Positions 16,922-25,847 of a stretch of 64,000 nucleotides of DNA are shown here, in pieces. The stretch spans positions 104,761-168,760 of the forward strand of contig CAZGKT010000002.1 of the NCBI GenBank assembly GCA_964525605.1, written 5' to 3'. Below the pieces are notes generated by a model. That model ran no database searches. It was given only the letters and a program-made list of their open reading frames with translations, and was not told where the DNA came from. Source of the stretch: CAVTWJ01 sp964525605. Its GTDB lineage: Bacteria; Oederibacteriota; Muellerivitia; Muellerivitales; Muellerivitaceae. How positions within the stretch are numbered: the first letter of the stretch is position 1; each line of letters starts with the position of its first letter. The position numbers were made by a program, and so were the translations under genes.

Positions 16922-17446
16922 CTATTCCTTTAGGAGCGACTCAACCGCGCCGGTCAGATCCTCACCCGAATGGGTGCCCACGAATGAAAGGGCGACCTTC
17001 CCCTGCTTGTCGATGAAGAAGGTGGTGGGAATCGGGCTGATCCCATAATCGCGCAGGGTGTCCAGACTCGCCAGCGCCAGTGGATAATTGATCCCGTTTT
17101 GACTGATGAATTTGTCGAAATATTCCTGGGGACGACCATCCTGCCCCTCGACGGAAAGCCCGAATATTTCCAATCCCTGGGAATGGTATTTTTCGTAAAT
17201 CTTGACCAGATCGGGAATTTCCATCCGGCAGGGGCCGCACCAGGTGGCCCAGAAATCAAGGATGACGACCTTGCCCTTCAAAGACGCGAGGGTGAACCCC
17301 GGGGTTCCCCCGCTGATGAATTGGGCCTTGATCTCGCTCGCTGGTTGTCGGCTTCCCGCGGGGATCAGGTCAATCCAGGAGGATGAACCGCACCCGGTAA
17401 GGGCAACGGTGAATAGGGCCCAAAAAATAAAGTTCGATTTTTTCAT
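16922..17446 (-). CDS. TlpA/ResA-like thioredoxin-fold lipoprotein
   Basis: A 174-residue protein. The lipobox LTGC at residues 16-19 indicates a lipid-anchored periplasmic protein. A thioredoxin domain with the active-site WCGPC in LDFWATWCGPCRMEIPDL follows, then the cis-proline region ISPIPTTFFIDKQGKV. Family role: thiol reduction or disulfide handling in the periplasm, for example in cytochrome c maturation; no cytochrome genes are near. Its RBS, AGGGGA, is close to the ATG. Confidence 0.9.
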   Translation of the reverse strand: MKKSNFIFWALFTVALTGCGSSSWIDLIPAGSRQPASEIKAQFISGGTPGFTLASLKGKVVILDFWATWCGPCRMEIPDLVKIYEKYHSQGLEIFGLSVEGQDGRPQEYFDKFISQNGINYPLALASLDTLRDYGISPIPTTFFIDKQGKVALSFVGTHSGEDLTGAVESLLKE

Positions 17447-17473
17447 GCGGTCCCCTTGGATGGCTGGAAGTTC

Positions 17474-18199
17474 TTAGAAAAACCCGGTGTACTGGATGCG
17501 GATGATACGCGAGAACAAATCTCCCCGATTGATATCCCGAAAATCCACTCCCACTCGAAGGGGCTTGTCGACATTAAAGAGGATGTTTCCGTTGAATTGC
17601 CAGTAGTTGTTCAAGATTTTGTCCGTCTCGAGGTTAAACGCCAAAGTCGGGGTAATGGCAAAGGAAGTTCCCACGAAAGCCCCCAGGTCTTGGTTCGAAT
17701 CGAAATTATTGAATGTCACCACATTGAAGCCCCAATGGGCCTGGATATAACCCGCCTCCGGAAATTCACGGCTGCAGGCGATATAAAACCCCTTCTGCGT
17801 TCCTGGAAAAAAGACCCCGTTGGTCTGCGTTCCATAGCCCCGGTTGTCCCAGGCCACCGCCAAGGAAAAGGGAGCCGATTTCTCATCGAGAGCCTTTAAC
17901 TTCAACGCCAATTGGGGCATTTGGATTTGGATTTCGCCGTTTCCAATCACATTGGCCCCGTTGACGGAAAAGCCAACCATGAAAATATCCTTGAATCCCA
18001 GGTTTCCCCGGACAAACACCCCGCCGTTGTCATAGATGCGGGTGACGATGTCATACCCGCCATGCATGAGGACATAAGCCGTCGGGGCCTCCACCATCTC
18101 GTAATTGGTCGGCGAGGAAGCCAATTCCCCCTCGGCCCAGGCGCGGGAAAAACCAGCCAAGAGGAAAACCCCGGTTAAGAAAACGATCAGATTTTTGAT
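17474..18199 (-). CDS. Outer-membrane protein (YjbH-like barrel) with apparent ATC start
   Basis: About 241 residues of alternating strands (GGVFVRGNLGFKDIFMVGFS, AYIQAHWGFNV-type segments) ending in RIIRIQYTGFF with a C-terminal Phe, consistent with a YjbH/DUF-type outer-membrane beta-barrel. A perfect signal peptide (KNLIVFLTGVFLLAGFSRAWA) is read in frame only if translation starts at ATC (18199-18197), which has GGAGG exactly six bases upstream. The nearest ordinary start is a TTG at 18160 inside the hydrophobic core, which would destroy the signal. No ATG, GTG or TTG lies between ATC and the upstream in-frame stop. Function unknown. Confidence 0.65.
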   Translation of the reverse strand: MKNLIVFLTGVFLLAGFSRAWAEGELASSPTNYEMVEAPTAYVLMHGGYDIVTRIYDNGGVFVRGNLGFKDIFMVGFSVNGANVIGNGEIQIQMPQLALKLKALDEKSAPFSLAVAWDNRGYGTQTNGVFFPGTQKGFYIACSREFPEAGYIQAHWGFNVVTFNNFDSNQDLGAFVGTSFAITPTLAFNLETDKILNNYWQFNGNILFNVDKPLRVGVDFRDINRGDLFSRIIRIQYTGFF

Positions 18200-18274
18200 G
18201 GAAAACCTCCGAACTTGTTTCTCATTTTAGGTTTAAAGAGGGTAATGTCAACCAACCCCGATCTCGGCGGGCGG

Positions 18275-19090
18275 TTAATACTTCTCGATGAAAATCTTCT
18301 CCACTTTGGCGATGGGCCGGCCCAAAAACCGCTGCGCGTGTTCCTTGAACTTGCGCGAAAGGTCACTGACATAAAATTTTGAACTTCCCCGGCCGGAGGC
18401 CACCCCGCCATAGGACTCCAGATTCAATCTCAAGTTGATCGCCGTTTCCTCGGCCGAATCCACGATGCGCACTTTATTTCCCGCGATTTTTTTGAGAACC
18501 GGTTTGAGCAGGGGGTAATGGGTACAGCCCAGCAGTAGGGTATCCACTGCAGAGCGCAGCAAGGGCCTCAGGTATTCCCCGGCCACCGTTTCAGTTACCG
18601 ACCCCGAAAGCCGTCCCTCTTCCACCAGAGGAACGAAAAGAGGACAGGGTTGGGTGAAAACCCGTATTCCGGAATTCAAGGCGTGAATGGCGTCCGGGTA
18701 AGCGCCGGAATAAATGGTGCCTTCAGTACCAATGACTCCAATCCGGCCGTTGCGGGTAACTTCCACGGCCGCCTGGGCCCCGGGATTGATGACTCCCAGG
18801 ATGGGGATGTCGAATTCCCGGCGGACTTCTTTCAGGGCCCAGGCGGAAGAGGTGTTGCAAGCCACCACCAGCACCTTGACCCTTTCCCTTTTCACCAGAA
18901 ATCGGATGATCTGGCGGGTGTAATGAATGATGGTGTCTTTGCTCTTGCTTCCGTAGGGGATGCGGGCTGTGTCGCCAAAATAAACGAGTTTTTCGCCGGG
19001 GAGCTGCCGTTGGATGGCCTTGACGACCGTCAACCCGCCCAATCCCGAATCAAAGATTCCGACAGGACGATGGGTCCGAATCCGACTCAC
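18275..19090 (-). CDS. murI: Glutamate racemase
   Basis: A 271-residue cofactor-independent racemase making D-glutamate for peptidoglycan. Both catalytic cysteines are seen: C78 in VVACNTSSA and C189 in LLGCTHYPLL, with the N-terminal GIFDSGLGGLTV and the FGDTARIPYG loop. Length fits. The GTG start overlaps the cimA stop as GTGA, so the two are translationally coupled. Confidence 0.97.
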   Translation of the reverse strand: MSRIRTHRPVGIFDSGLGGLTVVKAIQRQLPGEKLVYFGDTARIPYGSKSKDTIIHYTRQIIRFLVKRERVKVLVVACNTSSAWALKEVRREFDIPILGVINPGAQAAVEVTRNGRIGVIGTEGTIYSGAYPDAIHALNSGIRVFTQPCPLFVPLVEEGRLSGSVTETVAGEYLRPLLRSAVDTLLLGCTHYPLLKPVLKKIAGNKVRIVDSAEETAINLRLNLESYGGVASGRGSSKFYVSDLSRKFKEHAQRFLGRPIAKVEKIFIEKY

Positions 19091-20679
19091 CGAATCCGCC
19101 GATTGTTCTTTTTGCTCCCGTCCTTGAGAAGCTTGTAATCAATGGAATCGACCAGCGCTTCCCAGGAGGCCTCAATAATGTTTTCCGAGACACCCACCGT
19201 TCCCCAGGCGTCTTTTTTGTCCCGGCTCTCGATCAAAACCCGAACCTTGGCGGCGGACCCTTCCTTGGCATCCAGGACGCGTACCTTGAAGTCGGACAAG
19301 CGGACATCGCTCAGGGTCGGGTAAAATTTGGTCAGGGCCTTCCGAAGCGCCTGGTCCAAGGCGTTGATGGGCCCATCGCCCTCGCCCACCGTATTTTCCA
19401 GAACCCCATTCACCCTCACTTTAATCGTGGCCTCGCTGATCAATTTTTCGTCACCACGGTTTTCCACGATGACCCGAAATCCAATCAGGTCGAAGAAATT
19501 GCGGTGTTTCCCCAAGGCTTTTTTAAGCAGCAACTCGAAAGAGGCTTCCGCGCCTTCGAATTGGTAGCCTTCGCTTTCCATCTTTTTCACTTCATCAATG
19601 ATAGTCTTGGCCTCGGGAGTATTCTTTTTGAGTTTGATGCGTCCCTTCCCCGCTTGATGCAGGACCGCCGAGATGCCGGACTGGTCGGATAGGATCAACT
19701 TCCGCTGGTTGCCCACCTGCTCGGGGTTGACGTGTTCATAAGCCTCGGTCGCCTTTTGGACCGCCGAGATATGCATGCCGCCCTTATGGGTAAAGGCGTT
19801 CTTTCCCACATAGGGCGCGCTGGGACGTGGATTTTGGTTCATGATTTCGTCGACCCGGCGTGAAACCTCGGTCAGTTTTTCGAGATGAACGGGGCGCACG
19901 AAGGAAGCGCCTTTTTTCAGCGCCAGGTTCGGGATCAGGGAGATCAGATTGGTGTTTCCCACCCTTTCCCCGTAGCCATTGACGCACCCCTGAACCTGGG
20001 TGGCTCCCGCCTCCAGGGCCGCCATGGAATTCGCCACGGCCAGATCCGAATCGTTATGGCAGTGGATGCCAATTTCGGCGGCGGGGAAACGCTGTCGAAC
20101 CCGGGTAACTATCGCCCCGATGTCCTCAGGCAAGGACCCGCCATTGGTGTCGCACAAGACCAGGCAATCCGCTCCACCCTGCAGGGCCGATTCCAGGCAA
20201 TTCAGGGTGTATTCGGGATTTCGCTTGTAACCGTCAAAAAAATGTTCCGCGTCGAAAAAAACCTCATCCGTCTTGGATTTCAGATATTTGACCGAGTCGT
20301 TGATGATTTCCAGGTTTTGGGACAGGGGAATTCCCAACGCCCGGGTGACGTGAAAATCCCAGGTCTTGCCGACAACCGTGATGGTGGAAACACCCGATTG
20401 AACCAGCCCCAAAAGGCTGGAATCCTGGTTGGCCTTGTGATTGGCCCGACGGGTCATGCCGAAGGCCGATAGGCGGGCTTTGAGCTTTAGCTTTTTAGCT
20501 TTTTGGAAAAAAAGCGTGTCTTTAGGGTTGGCCCCGGGCCATCCACCTTCAAGGTAGTGGAGGCCCAACTCGTCCAGCGCCAGCGCGAGTGCGATTTTAT
20601 CTTCCACGGAAAGGTTGATACCCTGGGTCTGGGGCCCTTCCCGGAGGAGGGCATCATAAAGAACAATTTTCTCGCTCAC
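19087..20679 (-). CDS. cimA: (R)-citramalate synthase
   Basis: A 530-residue DRE-TIM enzyme condensing pyruvate and acetyl-CoA to citramalate for threonine-independent isoleucine synthesis. The citramalate-synthase signature EGGWPGANPKD is present, with HCHND metal ligands in GIHCHNDSDLAVAN, GCVNGYGERVGN and a C-terminal LeuA-type regulatory domain (about 385-515). The usual YDTTLRDG motif reads YDALLREG, so the metal-site Asp is Glu, as seen in homocitrate synthases. The GTG start has AAGG seven bases upstream. It ends in a GTGA overlap with murI. A 2-isopropylmalate synthase is less likely because of the citramalate signature. Confidence 0.92.
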   Translation of the reverse strand: MSEKIVLYDALLREGPQTQGINLSVEDKIALALALDELGLHYLEGGWPGANPKDTLFFQKAKKLKLKARLSAFGMTRRANHKANQDSSLLGLVQSGVSTITVVGKTWDFHVTRALGIPLSQNLEIINDSVKYLKSKTDEVFFDAEHFFDGYKRNPEYTLNCLESALQGGADCLVLCDTNGGSLPEDIGAIVTRVRQRFPAAEIGIHCHNDSDLAVANSMAALEAGATQVQGCVNGYGERVGNTNLISLIPNLALKKGASFVRPVHLEKLTEVSRRVDEIMNQNPRPSAPYVGKNAFTHKGGMHISAVQKATEAYEHVNPEQVGNQRKLILSDQSGISAVLHQAGKGRIKLKKNTPEAKTIIDEVKKMESEGYQFEGAEASFELLLKKALGKHRNFFDLIGFRVIVENRGDEKLISEATIKVRVNGVLENTVGEGDGPINALDQALRKALTKFYPTLSDVRLSDFKVRVLDAKEGSAAKVRVLIESRDKKDAWGTVGVSENIIEASWEALVDSIDYKLLKDGSKKNNRRIR

Positions 20680-20703
20680 GGTATCACCTTCCCCTGGCTC
20701 CGA

Positions 20704-21936
20704 TTAGCTTTCGCTCGCGGCTTTTTTTCCTAATTTGAATTTCTCGTGGATGGCTGATACGGCCTTTGCCACGTCTTTCTGGTCGATCACGACTGAAATC
20801 TTAATCTCAGAAGTAGAGATCATCAGGATGTTCACCTGCTTTTCCGCCAGGGCCTGAAACATTTTGGCCGCGACCCCCGAGTGAGACCTCATGCCGACTC
20901 CCACCACCGACACCTTAGCGATGTTTTCGTCAAAAATCACGCCGGCGGGCTTCAATACTTTGGCCGCTTCATTGACGACTTTCATGGCCTTTTTCAGTTC
21001 AGACCGGTCCACCGTGAAGGAAAGATCCGAATGGGCCTTTTCGCCGATGTTTTGAATGATCATGTCCACATTGATTCCGGCTGTTCCCAGCTTGGAGAAG
21101 AGTATGGAAGCGATCCCCGGCCTGTCCGGAACCCCCCGCACCGTGATCTTGGCTTCGTTTTTATTATAGGTCACCCCGCTGATGACCACTTTTTCCATGG
21201 CTTTGGTTTCCTGCATGACGATCGTCCCTTCTTTTTCGTTGAATGTCGGCCTCACATGAATCTTGATGCCGAAGTTTTTTGCGAACTCCACCGAACGGGC
21301 ATTGAGCACTTGGGCCCCCGCACTGGCCATTTCCAGCATTTCGTCATAACTGATGGCGTCCAATTTCCGGGCGTTTTTGACAATGCCGGGATTGGCGGTA
21401 AAAACTCCATCCACATCCTTGTAAAACTCGCACACATCCGCTTTGAGGGCCGCCGCGATGGCCACGGCCGTCAGGTCACTTCCGCCGCGTCCCAGCGTGG
21501 TAATTTCATGGTCCTTATTCTCACCCTGAAAGCCGGCCACAATGACCACCTTGCCCAGGTTCAAGGCCGCGCGAATCTTCGTATCCCCCACCTTCACAAT
21601 CCGCGCCTTGGTGTGCACATCATCGGTGACGATTCCCACCTGGGGACCGGTAAAGGAGATGGCGTCGCAATTCATGCTCTTGAGTGCGATTGAAAGAAGC
21701 GCGATGGATTGCTGTTCGCCCGTAGCCAAAAGGACGTCCATTTCCCTTTCATCGGGCGTGTCGGTGATCTGCTGAGCCTTGGCGATCAGGTCGTCCGTGG
21801 TGTCCCCGGGAGCGGAGACTACGACCACGACTTCGTTTCCCTGCTTGCGATTCTTGGCGACGCGCCGGGCCACTTCCAGCATCTTGGGCGCGTCCGCCAC
21901 CGAGGAACCGCCGTATTTTTGAACGATCAAAGCCAT
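20704..21936 (-). CDS. lysC: Aspartate kinase
   Basis: A 410-residue aspartokinase, the first step of the aspartate family. N-terminal kinase domain: VQKYGGSSVAD, FTGPQVGI, TTLGRGGSDLTAV. The C-terminal tandem ACT domains have GVPDRPGIASILFS and VSVVGVGMRSHSGVAAKMF, typical of feedback-inhibited enzymes. AAGGAAA precedes the ATG. It lies 24 bases before cimA and 40 bases after thrC2. Confidence 0.97.
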   Translation of the reverse strand: MALIVQKYGGSSVADAPKMLEVARRVAKNRKQGNEVVVVVSAPGDTTDDLIAKAQQITDTPDEREMDVLLATGEQQSIALLSIALKSMNCDAISFTGPQVGIVTDDVHTKARIVKVGDTKIRAALNLGKVVIVAGFQGENKDHEITTLGRGGSDLTAVAIAAALKADVCEFYKDVDGVFTANPGIVKNARKLDAISYDEMLEMASAGAQVLNARSVEFAKNFGIKIHVRPTFNEKEGTIVMQETKAMEKVVISGVTYNKNEAKITVRGVPDRPGIASILFSKLGTAGINVDMIIQNIGEKAHSDLSFTVDRSELKKAMKVVNEAAKVLKPAGVIFDENIAKVSVVGVGMRSHSGVAAKMFQALAEKQVNILMISTSEIKISVVIDQKDVAKAVSAIHEKFKLGKKAASES

Positions 21937-21976
21937 TTTCTTTTCCTTGTTGGGGCAAACCTAACGAGGCCCCAAT

Positions 21977-23038
21977 TTACAGTTTAAGCGCCTTTAAGAT
22001 CGCGCCCATCTCGGGCTTCACAACCACAGGTTGGGCGCACATCGCCACCGCTCGGTCTGGATCTTTTAATCCATGGCCGGTCAGGGTACAAACAACGCGT
22101 CGTTCACCATCCGTGAAATAACCTGTTTTGTTCTTCATGATCACCCCCGCCAGAGAGGCGGCGGACGCCGGTTCGCAAAAGATCCCTTCCATGGAAGCCA
22201 AGAGTTGGTAAGCCTCCAGTATTTCGGTATCGGTCACGGCCTCGATTAAACCATTGGATTGGTCGCGGGCTTCCTCGGCTTTTTTCCAGGAATAGGGATT
22301 CCCGATCTTGATGGCGGTGGCCAGGGTATGGGGATCTTCCACGACATGACCCCGGACGATCGGAGCGGAACCATCCGCCTGGAAGCCGCACATCTTCGGA
22401 AGACGCTTGGAGAATCCCTTTTTGTTATATTCCTGGTAGCCCATCCAGTAGGCGGTGATATTACCGGCATTGCCCACGGGAATCGCGTGATATTCGGGAG
22501 CGTCTCCCAGCGTGTCGATGATCTCGAAGGCGGCTGTCTTTTGCCCCTGTAATCGGTAGGGATTGTTTGAATTCACCATGGTGACCGGATATTTGTCGGC
22601 CAAATCACGGGTGAGCTTTAACGCCTGATCAAAACTGCCCTCGACGGCGATAACCTTGGCTCCATAAATCATGGATTGGGCCAATTTTCCCAGGGCGATC
22701 GAGCCGTGCGGCAGGAAAACCGAACAGGAAAGGCCCGCATGGGCCGCATAGGCCGCCGCGGCCGCTGAGGTATTGCCCGTGGAAGCGCAAACCACCACCT
22801 TGGCGCCTTCTTCCACGGCCTTGGACATGGCCAGGGTCATGCCCCTGTCCTTGAAGGAACCCGTCGGATTCAAACCTTCAAATTTGAAATAAAGCTTGAG
22901 GCCGTTTCCCAGCTTCTCCGATATACGAGGCCCGTAAATCAAGGGAGTGTCCCCCTCCTTGAGGGTGACAACCGGGGTCTTCTCCGTGACCGGAAGATAG
23001 GATCTGTATTCTTCGATAACACCGCGCCAAAAAGCCAT
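21977..23038 (-). CDS. thrC: Threonine synthase (copy 2, short type)
   Basis: A 353-residue PLP-dependent threonine synthase of the compact class. The PLP lysine is K63 in NPTGSFKDRG, with ASTGNTSAAAAAYAA phosphate loop and GNAGNITAYWMG, and a C-terminal FCEPASAASLAG. It lacks the zinc ribbon of the copy at 13893-15122 and sits between hom and lysC, so this is the more likely housekeeping enzyme. The ATG follows an AAGG site. No riboswitch is seen upstream of it. Confidence 0.95.
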   Translation of the reverse strand: MAFWRGVIEEYRSYLPVTEKTPVVTLKEGDTPLIYGPRISEKLGNGLKLYFKFEGLNPTGSFKDRGMTLAMSKAVEEGAKVVVCASTGNTSAAAAAYAAHAGLSCSVFLPHGSIALGKLAQSMIYGAKVIAVEGSFDQALKLTRDLADKYPVTMVNSNNPYRLQGQKTAAFEIIDTLGDAPEYHAIPVGNAGNITAYWMGYQEYNKKGFSKRLPKMCGFQADGSAPIVRGHVVEDPHTLATAIKIGNPYSWKKAEEARDQSNGLIEAVTDTEILEAYQLLASMEGIFCEPASAASLAGVIMKNKTGYFTDGERRVVCTLTGHGLKDPDRAVAMCAQPVVVKPEMGAILKALKL

Positions 23039-23128
23039 GATTTTCGCCTTTACTGTTTTCTTGTTTCCAATGGTTCGAGATTTGACGATACCAATGTCTT
23101 AAACCCGCAGGACGAACAAAGGGCCTCT

Positions 23129-24451
23129 TTATTCGCCGCGTTCCATGCGAATAAGGAGTGTTTCTTCCTGAACAAAAGGTAGTCCGTTGATTTTCTTGAG
23201 CGCTTCTTGAACATTCTTTTCAATCGCCTCGTAAGTCACGATGACCACCGGCACCTTGTCGCCCTTTTTCTGTTCTTTCTGAACGACCGAGGCGATGGAG
23301 ATCTGGTGCTCGCCCAGGATGCGGGAAATATTGGACAGAACCCCGACCTGGTCCAGGACGGTGAATTTCAGGTAATAGCGGCACTTCACATCGCCCATCT
23401 TGCGGATCCGCTTGATCTGGGGGTTGTCGCTGAGGAACCAGGCGTTGGAGATCTCGCCGGCGATATTGTCATGCACCGCCCGACCCACGTAGATCAGGTC
23501 CGAGACCACGCCGGAAGCCGTCGGCCTCTGGCCCGCCCCCAACCCGTAATACATGGTGGTCCCGATCCAGTCGCCCTTGACCAGCACGCCGTTGTACTCG
23601 CCGTCCACCTTGGCCAAAAGGTGGTCCGCCGGGATCAGGGTGGGGTGTACCCGCACTTCCAGCTCATCCCCTTCCAGTTCGGCGATAGCGAACAATTTCA
23701 CGACGCGCCCGAACTCTTCCCGGGCGAATTCGATGTCCTGAGCGGTGATCCGCTCGATCCCTTCCACGTAAATATCCTCGACCTTGACCCGCTTGGAAAA
23801 CGCCAGGGAGGCCAGGATGGAAAGCTTGTGGGCCGCGTCCATCCCGTTGATGTCCAGGGTCGGGTCGGCTTCCGCCAGGCCCTTTTTCTGGGCCATCAGG
23901 ATGGCTTCTTTGAACGTCTTCTTCTCTTCGGTCATCTTCTGGAGCACAAAGTTGCTGGTCCCGTTCAGGATACCGTAAATGGACATGATGTTGTTGGGCG
24001 CCAGGCCGTCGTTGATGGCCTGGATGACCGGCGTGCCGCTGCAGACGGCCGCCTCGAAATAAATATCCACCTTATGCTGGCGGGCGGTCTGGATGATCTC
24101 GTCCCAGTGGACCGAAAGGACGGCCTTGTTGGCGGTGACCACGTGCTTGCCCCGGCGCATGGCGTCCAAAATGAAGGAGCGGGCCGGCTCATAGCCCCCG
24201 ATGAGCTCCAGGATGATGTCGATGTCGGGGTCGGTGACGATCTCGTCGAACTGGGTCCCCTTGAGTTCCTCGGGCACGGTGACATCCCGGGGCGTGGACC
24301 AGTCCCGGTCGATGATCTTCTTGATCCGCAGCTGGGCGCCGATTTTGGCCTCGATCTCCGGGCGATTTTTTTCCAGCAGGCGGTACACGCCCTGGCCCAC
24401 GGTCCCGAAACCGATCATGCCGACCTGGATGATTGACTTGTTTTCCGCCAT
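23129..24451 (-). CDS. hom: Homoserine dehydrogenase
   Basis: A 440-residue NAD(P)-dependent enzyme converting aspartate semialdehyde to homoserine. Rossmann motif VGMIGFGTVGQGVY at the N-terminus, catalytic region with GILNGTSNFVL and GLAEADPTLDINGMDAAHKL, and a C-terminal ACT domain (about 345-430: LKFTVLDQVGVLSNISRIL). The ACT domain predicts threonine feedback. The ATG follows GGAG by eight bases. Direction and spacing support a hom-thrC-lysC-cimA-murI transcript. Confidence 0.97.
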   Translation of the reverse strand: MAENKSIIQVGMIGFGTVGQGVYRLLEKNRPEIEAKIGAQLRIKKIIDRDWSTPRDVTVPEELKGTQFDEIVTDPDIDIILELIGGYEPARSFILDAMRRGKHVVTANKAVLSVHWDEIIQTARQHKVDIYFEAAVCSGTPVIQAINDGLAPNNIMSIYGILNGTSNFVLQKMTEEKKTFKEAILMAQKKGLAEADPTLDINGMDAAHKLSILASLAFSKRVKVEDIYVEGIERITAQDIEFAREEFGRVVKLFAIAELEGDELEVRVHPTLIPADHLLAKVDGEYNGVLVKGDWIGTTMYYGLGAGQRPTASGVVSDLIYVGRAVHDNIAGEISNAWFLSDNPQIKRIRKMGDVKCRYYLKFTVLDQVGVLSNISRILGEHQISIASVVQKEQKKGDKVPVVIVTYEAIEKNVQEALKKINGLPFVQEETLLIRMERGE

Positions 24452-24490
24452 GCCTTTATCTCCGCCTCAGGGTTTTTGAGCGCAAATAGC

Positions 24491-24525
24491 AAAACGCCCC
24501 AAAACCACTGAAGTTTGGGGCGTTT
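24491..24525 (-). terminator. Stem-loop terminator after the aspartate aminotransferase
   Basis: AAACGCCCCAAA and TTTGGGGCGTTT form a perfect 12-base stem with a ten-base loop, followed by a short TTTTG tract on the minus strand. It separates the aminotransferase genes from hom and could also act on the plus strand. Confidence 0.7.
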
Positions 24526-24625
24526 GGTTGAAAAGGAATAATAGATTAAGTGAAAAAGGAACCGGATTCAAGCGAAAGGGGTCTCCGCCCCCCGTCATAC
24601 ACCCCGTTTTTCATGGCCAACCGTC

Positions 24626-25795
24626 TCACAAATGAACGGTTTCTTTGATCCGCTTCAAGCCTTCGGCAATCGCCTTTTCACTGGTGGCGTAGGACATGCG
24701 CAGATAACCTTCCGCGCCAAAGGCGATTCCCGGTGTGATGGCCACCTTGGCCTTGTCGAGCAGAAAATCGGAAAGTTCCAGTGAATTGGCCCGGCCCGGC
24801 TTCAAAAGCCCCTTCACATTCGGAAACACGTAAAAAGCTCCCGCTGGTTTCAGGCACTTGATCCCCGGAATAGCGTTGAGCCCATCCACGATCATGTCTC
24901 GGCGCTTTTGGAAGACAGCCACCATTTTCTGGATTTCCGAATCGGGCAGGGCCAGGGCTGCCACGCCCGCCTTCTGGACGATGGCGGTGGGATTGGAGGT
25001 CGATTGTCCCTGCAGGTCGGCAATGGCTTTCATGATATTGGCCGGTCCTGCCGCGTAGCCTAAGCGCCAACCCGTCATGGCAAAGGCCTTGGACATGCCG
25101 TTGACGAGAAGGGTCTGGGCCGCCACCTCTTTTGACAGGGATGGGAAACAAACATGCTCCTCGCCATAGATCAACTTGGAATAGATTTCGTCCGAGACAA
25201 CGATCATTTTGTGCATCAAAACCAGTTCGGCAATGCCTTCCATTGCCTTGCGTCCCACCACCGCACCGGTCGGGTTGCTGGGCGAATTGAGGACCAGAGC
25301 CTTGGTTTTAGGTGTGATCTTGGCTTTCAAGGCATCCGGGGTCAGCTTAAACTCGTCAGCCTCCGAGCACTCCACGTAAACAGGAATACCCCCCGCCAGT
25401 TTGACTTGTTCCGGATAACTGACCCAATAGGGCGCAGGGATCAACACCTCGTCGCCCGGGTTAATGACGGCCATGAAAATGTTATAGAGAGAATGCTTGG
25501 CCCCACAAGAGGCCACTATCTCGCCCGGCTCGTACTTGACCCTATATTCCTTTTCTAAATATTGGGAGATGGCCTTTCGAAGTTCCATCGTGCCAGGGAC
25601 CGGTGTGTATTTATGGTGACCCTCGTCAATGGCCTTTTTGGCCGCGTCGCATATGGGTTGAGGCGTGTTGAAATCAGGTTCCCCCGCGCCGAAATTCAGG
25701 ACATCCACACCCTCCTCCTTCAGCTTTTTGGCCTTGGCGTCGATGGCAAGAGTCATCGAAGGGGCGATTTGTTTCATCCGGTTCGCGATTTCCAT
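24626..25795 (-). CDS. aspC: Aspartate aminotransferase (class I gamma)
   Basis: A 389-residue PLP aminotransferase interconverting aspartate and oxaloacetate. Markers are FGAGEPDFNTP, NSPSNPTGAVV, SDEIYSKLIYG, the PLP lysine in NGMSKAFAMTGWRLGY (about K236) and YLRMSYATS with the carboxylate-binding arginine. Length and motif spelling match the Thermus/Rhizobium-type subgroup. GAGGAGG precedes the ATG. It supplies the aspartate pathway encoded next door. Confidence 0.92.
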   Translation of the reverse strand: MEIANRMKQIAPSMTLAIDAKAKKLKEEGVDVLNFGAGEPDFNTPQPICDAAKKAIDEGHHKYTPVPGTMELRKAISQYLEKEYRVKYEPGEIVASCGAKHSLYNIFMAVINPGDEVLIPAPYWVSYPEQVKLAGGIPVYVECSEADEFKLTPDALKAKITPKTKALVLNSPSNPTGAVVGRKAMEGIAELVLMHKMIVVSDEIYSKLIYGEEHVCFPSLSKEVAAQTLLVNGMSKAFAMTGWRLGYAAGPANIMKAIADLQGQSTSNPTAIVQKAGVAALALPDSEIQKMVAVFQKRRDMIVDGLNAIPGIKCLKPAGAFYVFPNVKGLLKPGRANSLELSDFLLDKAKVAITPGIAFGAEGYLRMSYATSEKAIAEGLKRIKETVHL

Positions 25796-25847
25796 AACAT
25801 CCTCCTCAAAAAAGCCTTCTCATACGAAGGCGGTGGTTATCTCCCCA

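Noticed and set aside
23207..24436. A 409-codon plus-strand open frame opposite hom
   Set aside because: It is the antisense of homoserine dehydrogenase codon structure; no recognisable domains.
24491..24525. Possible riboswitch or T-box before hom
   Set aside because: Only a simple terminator-like stem-loop is seen; no conserved aptamer core.
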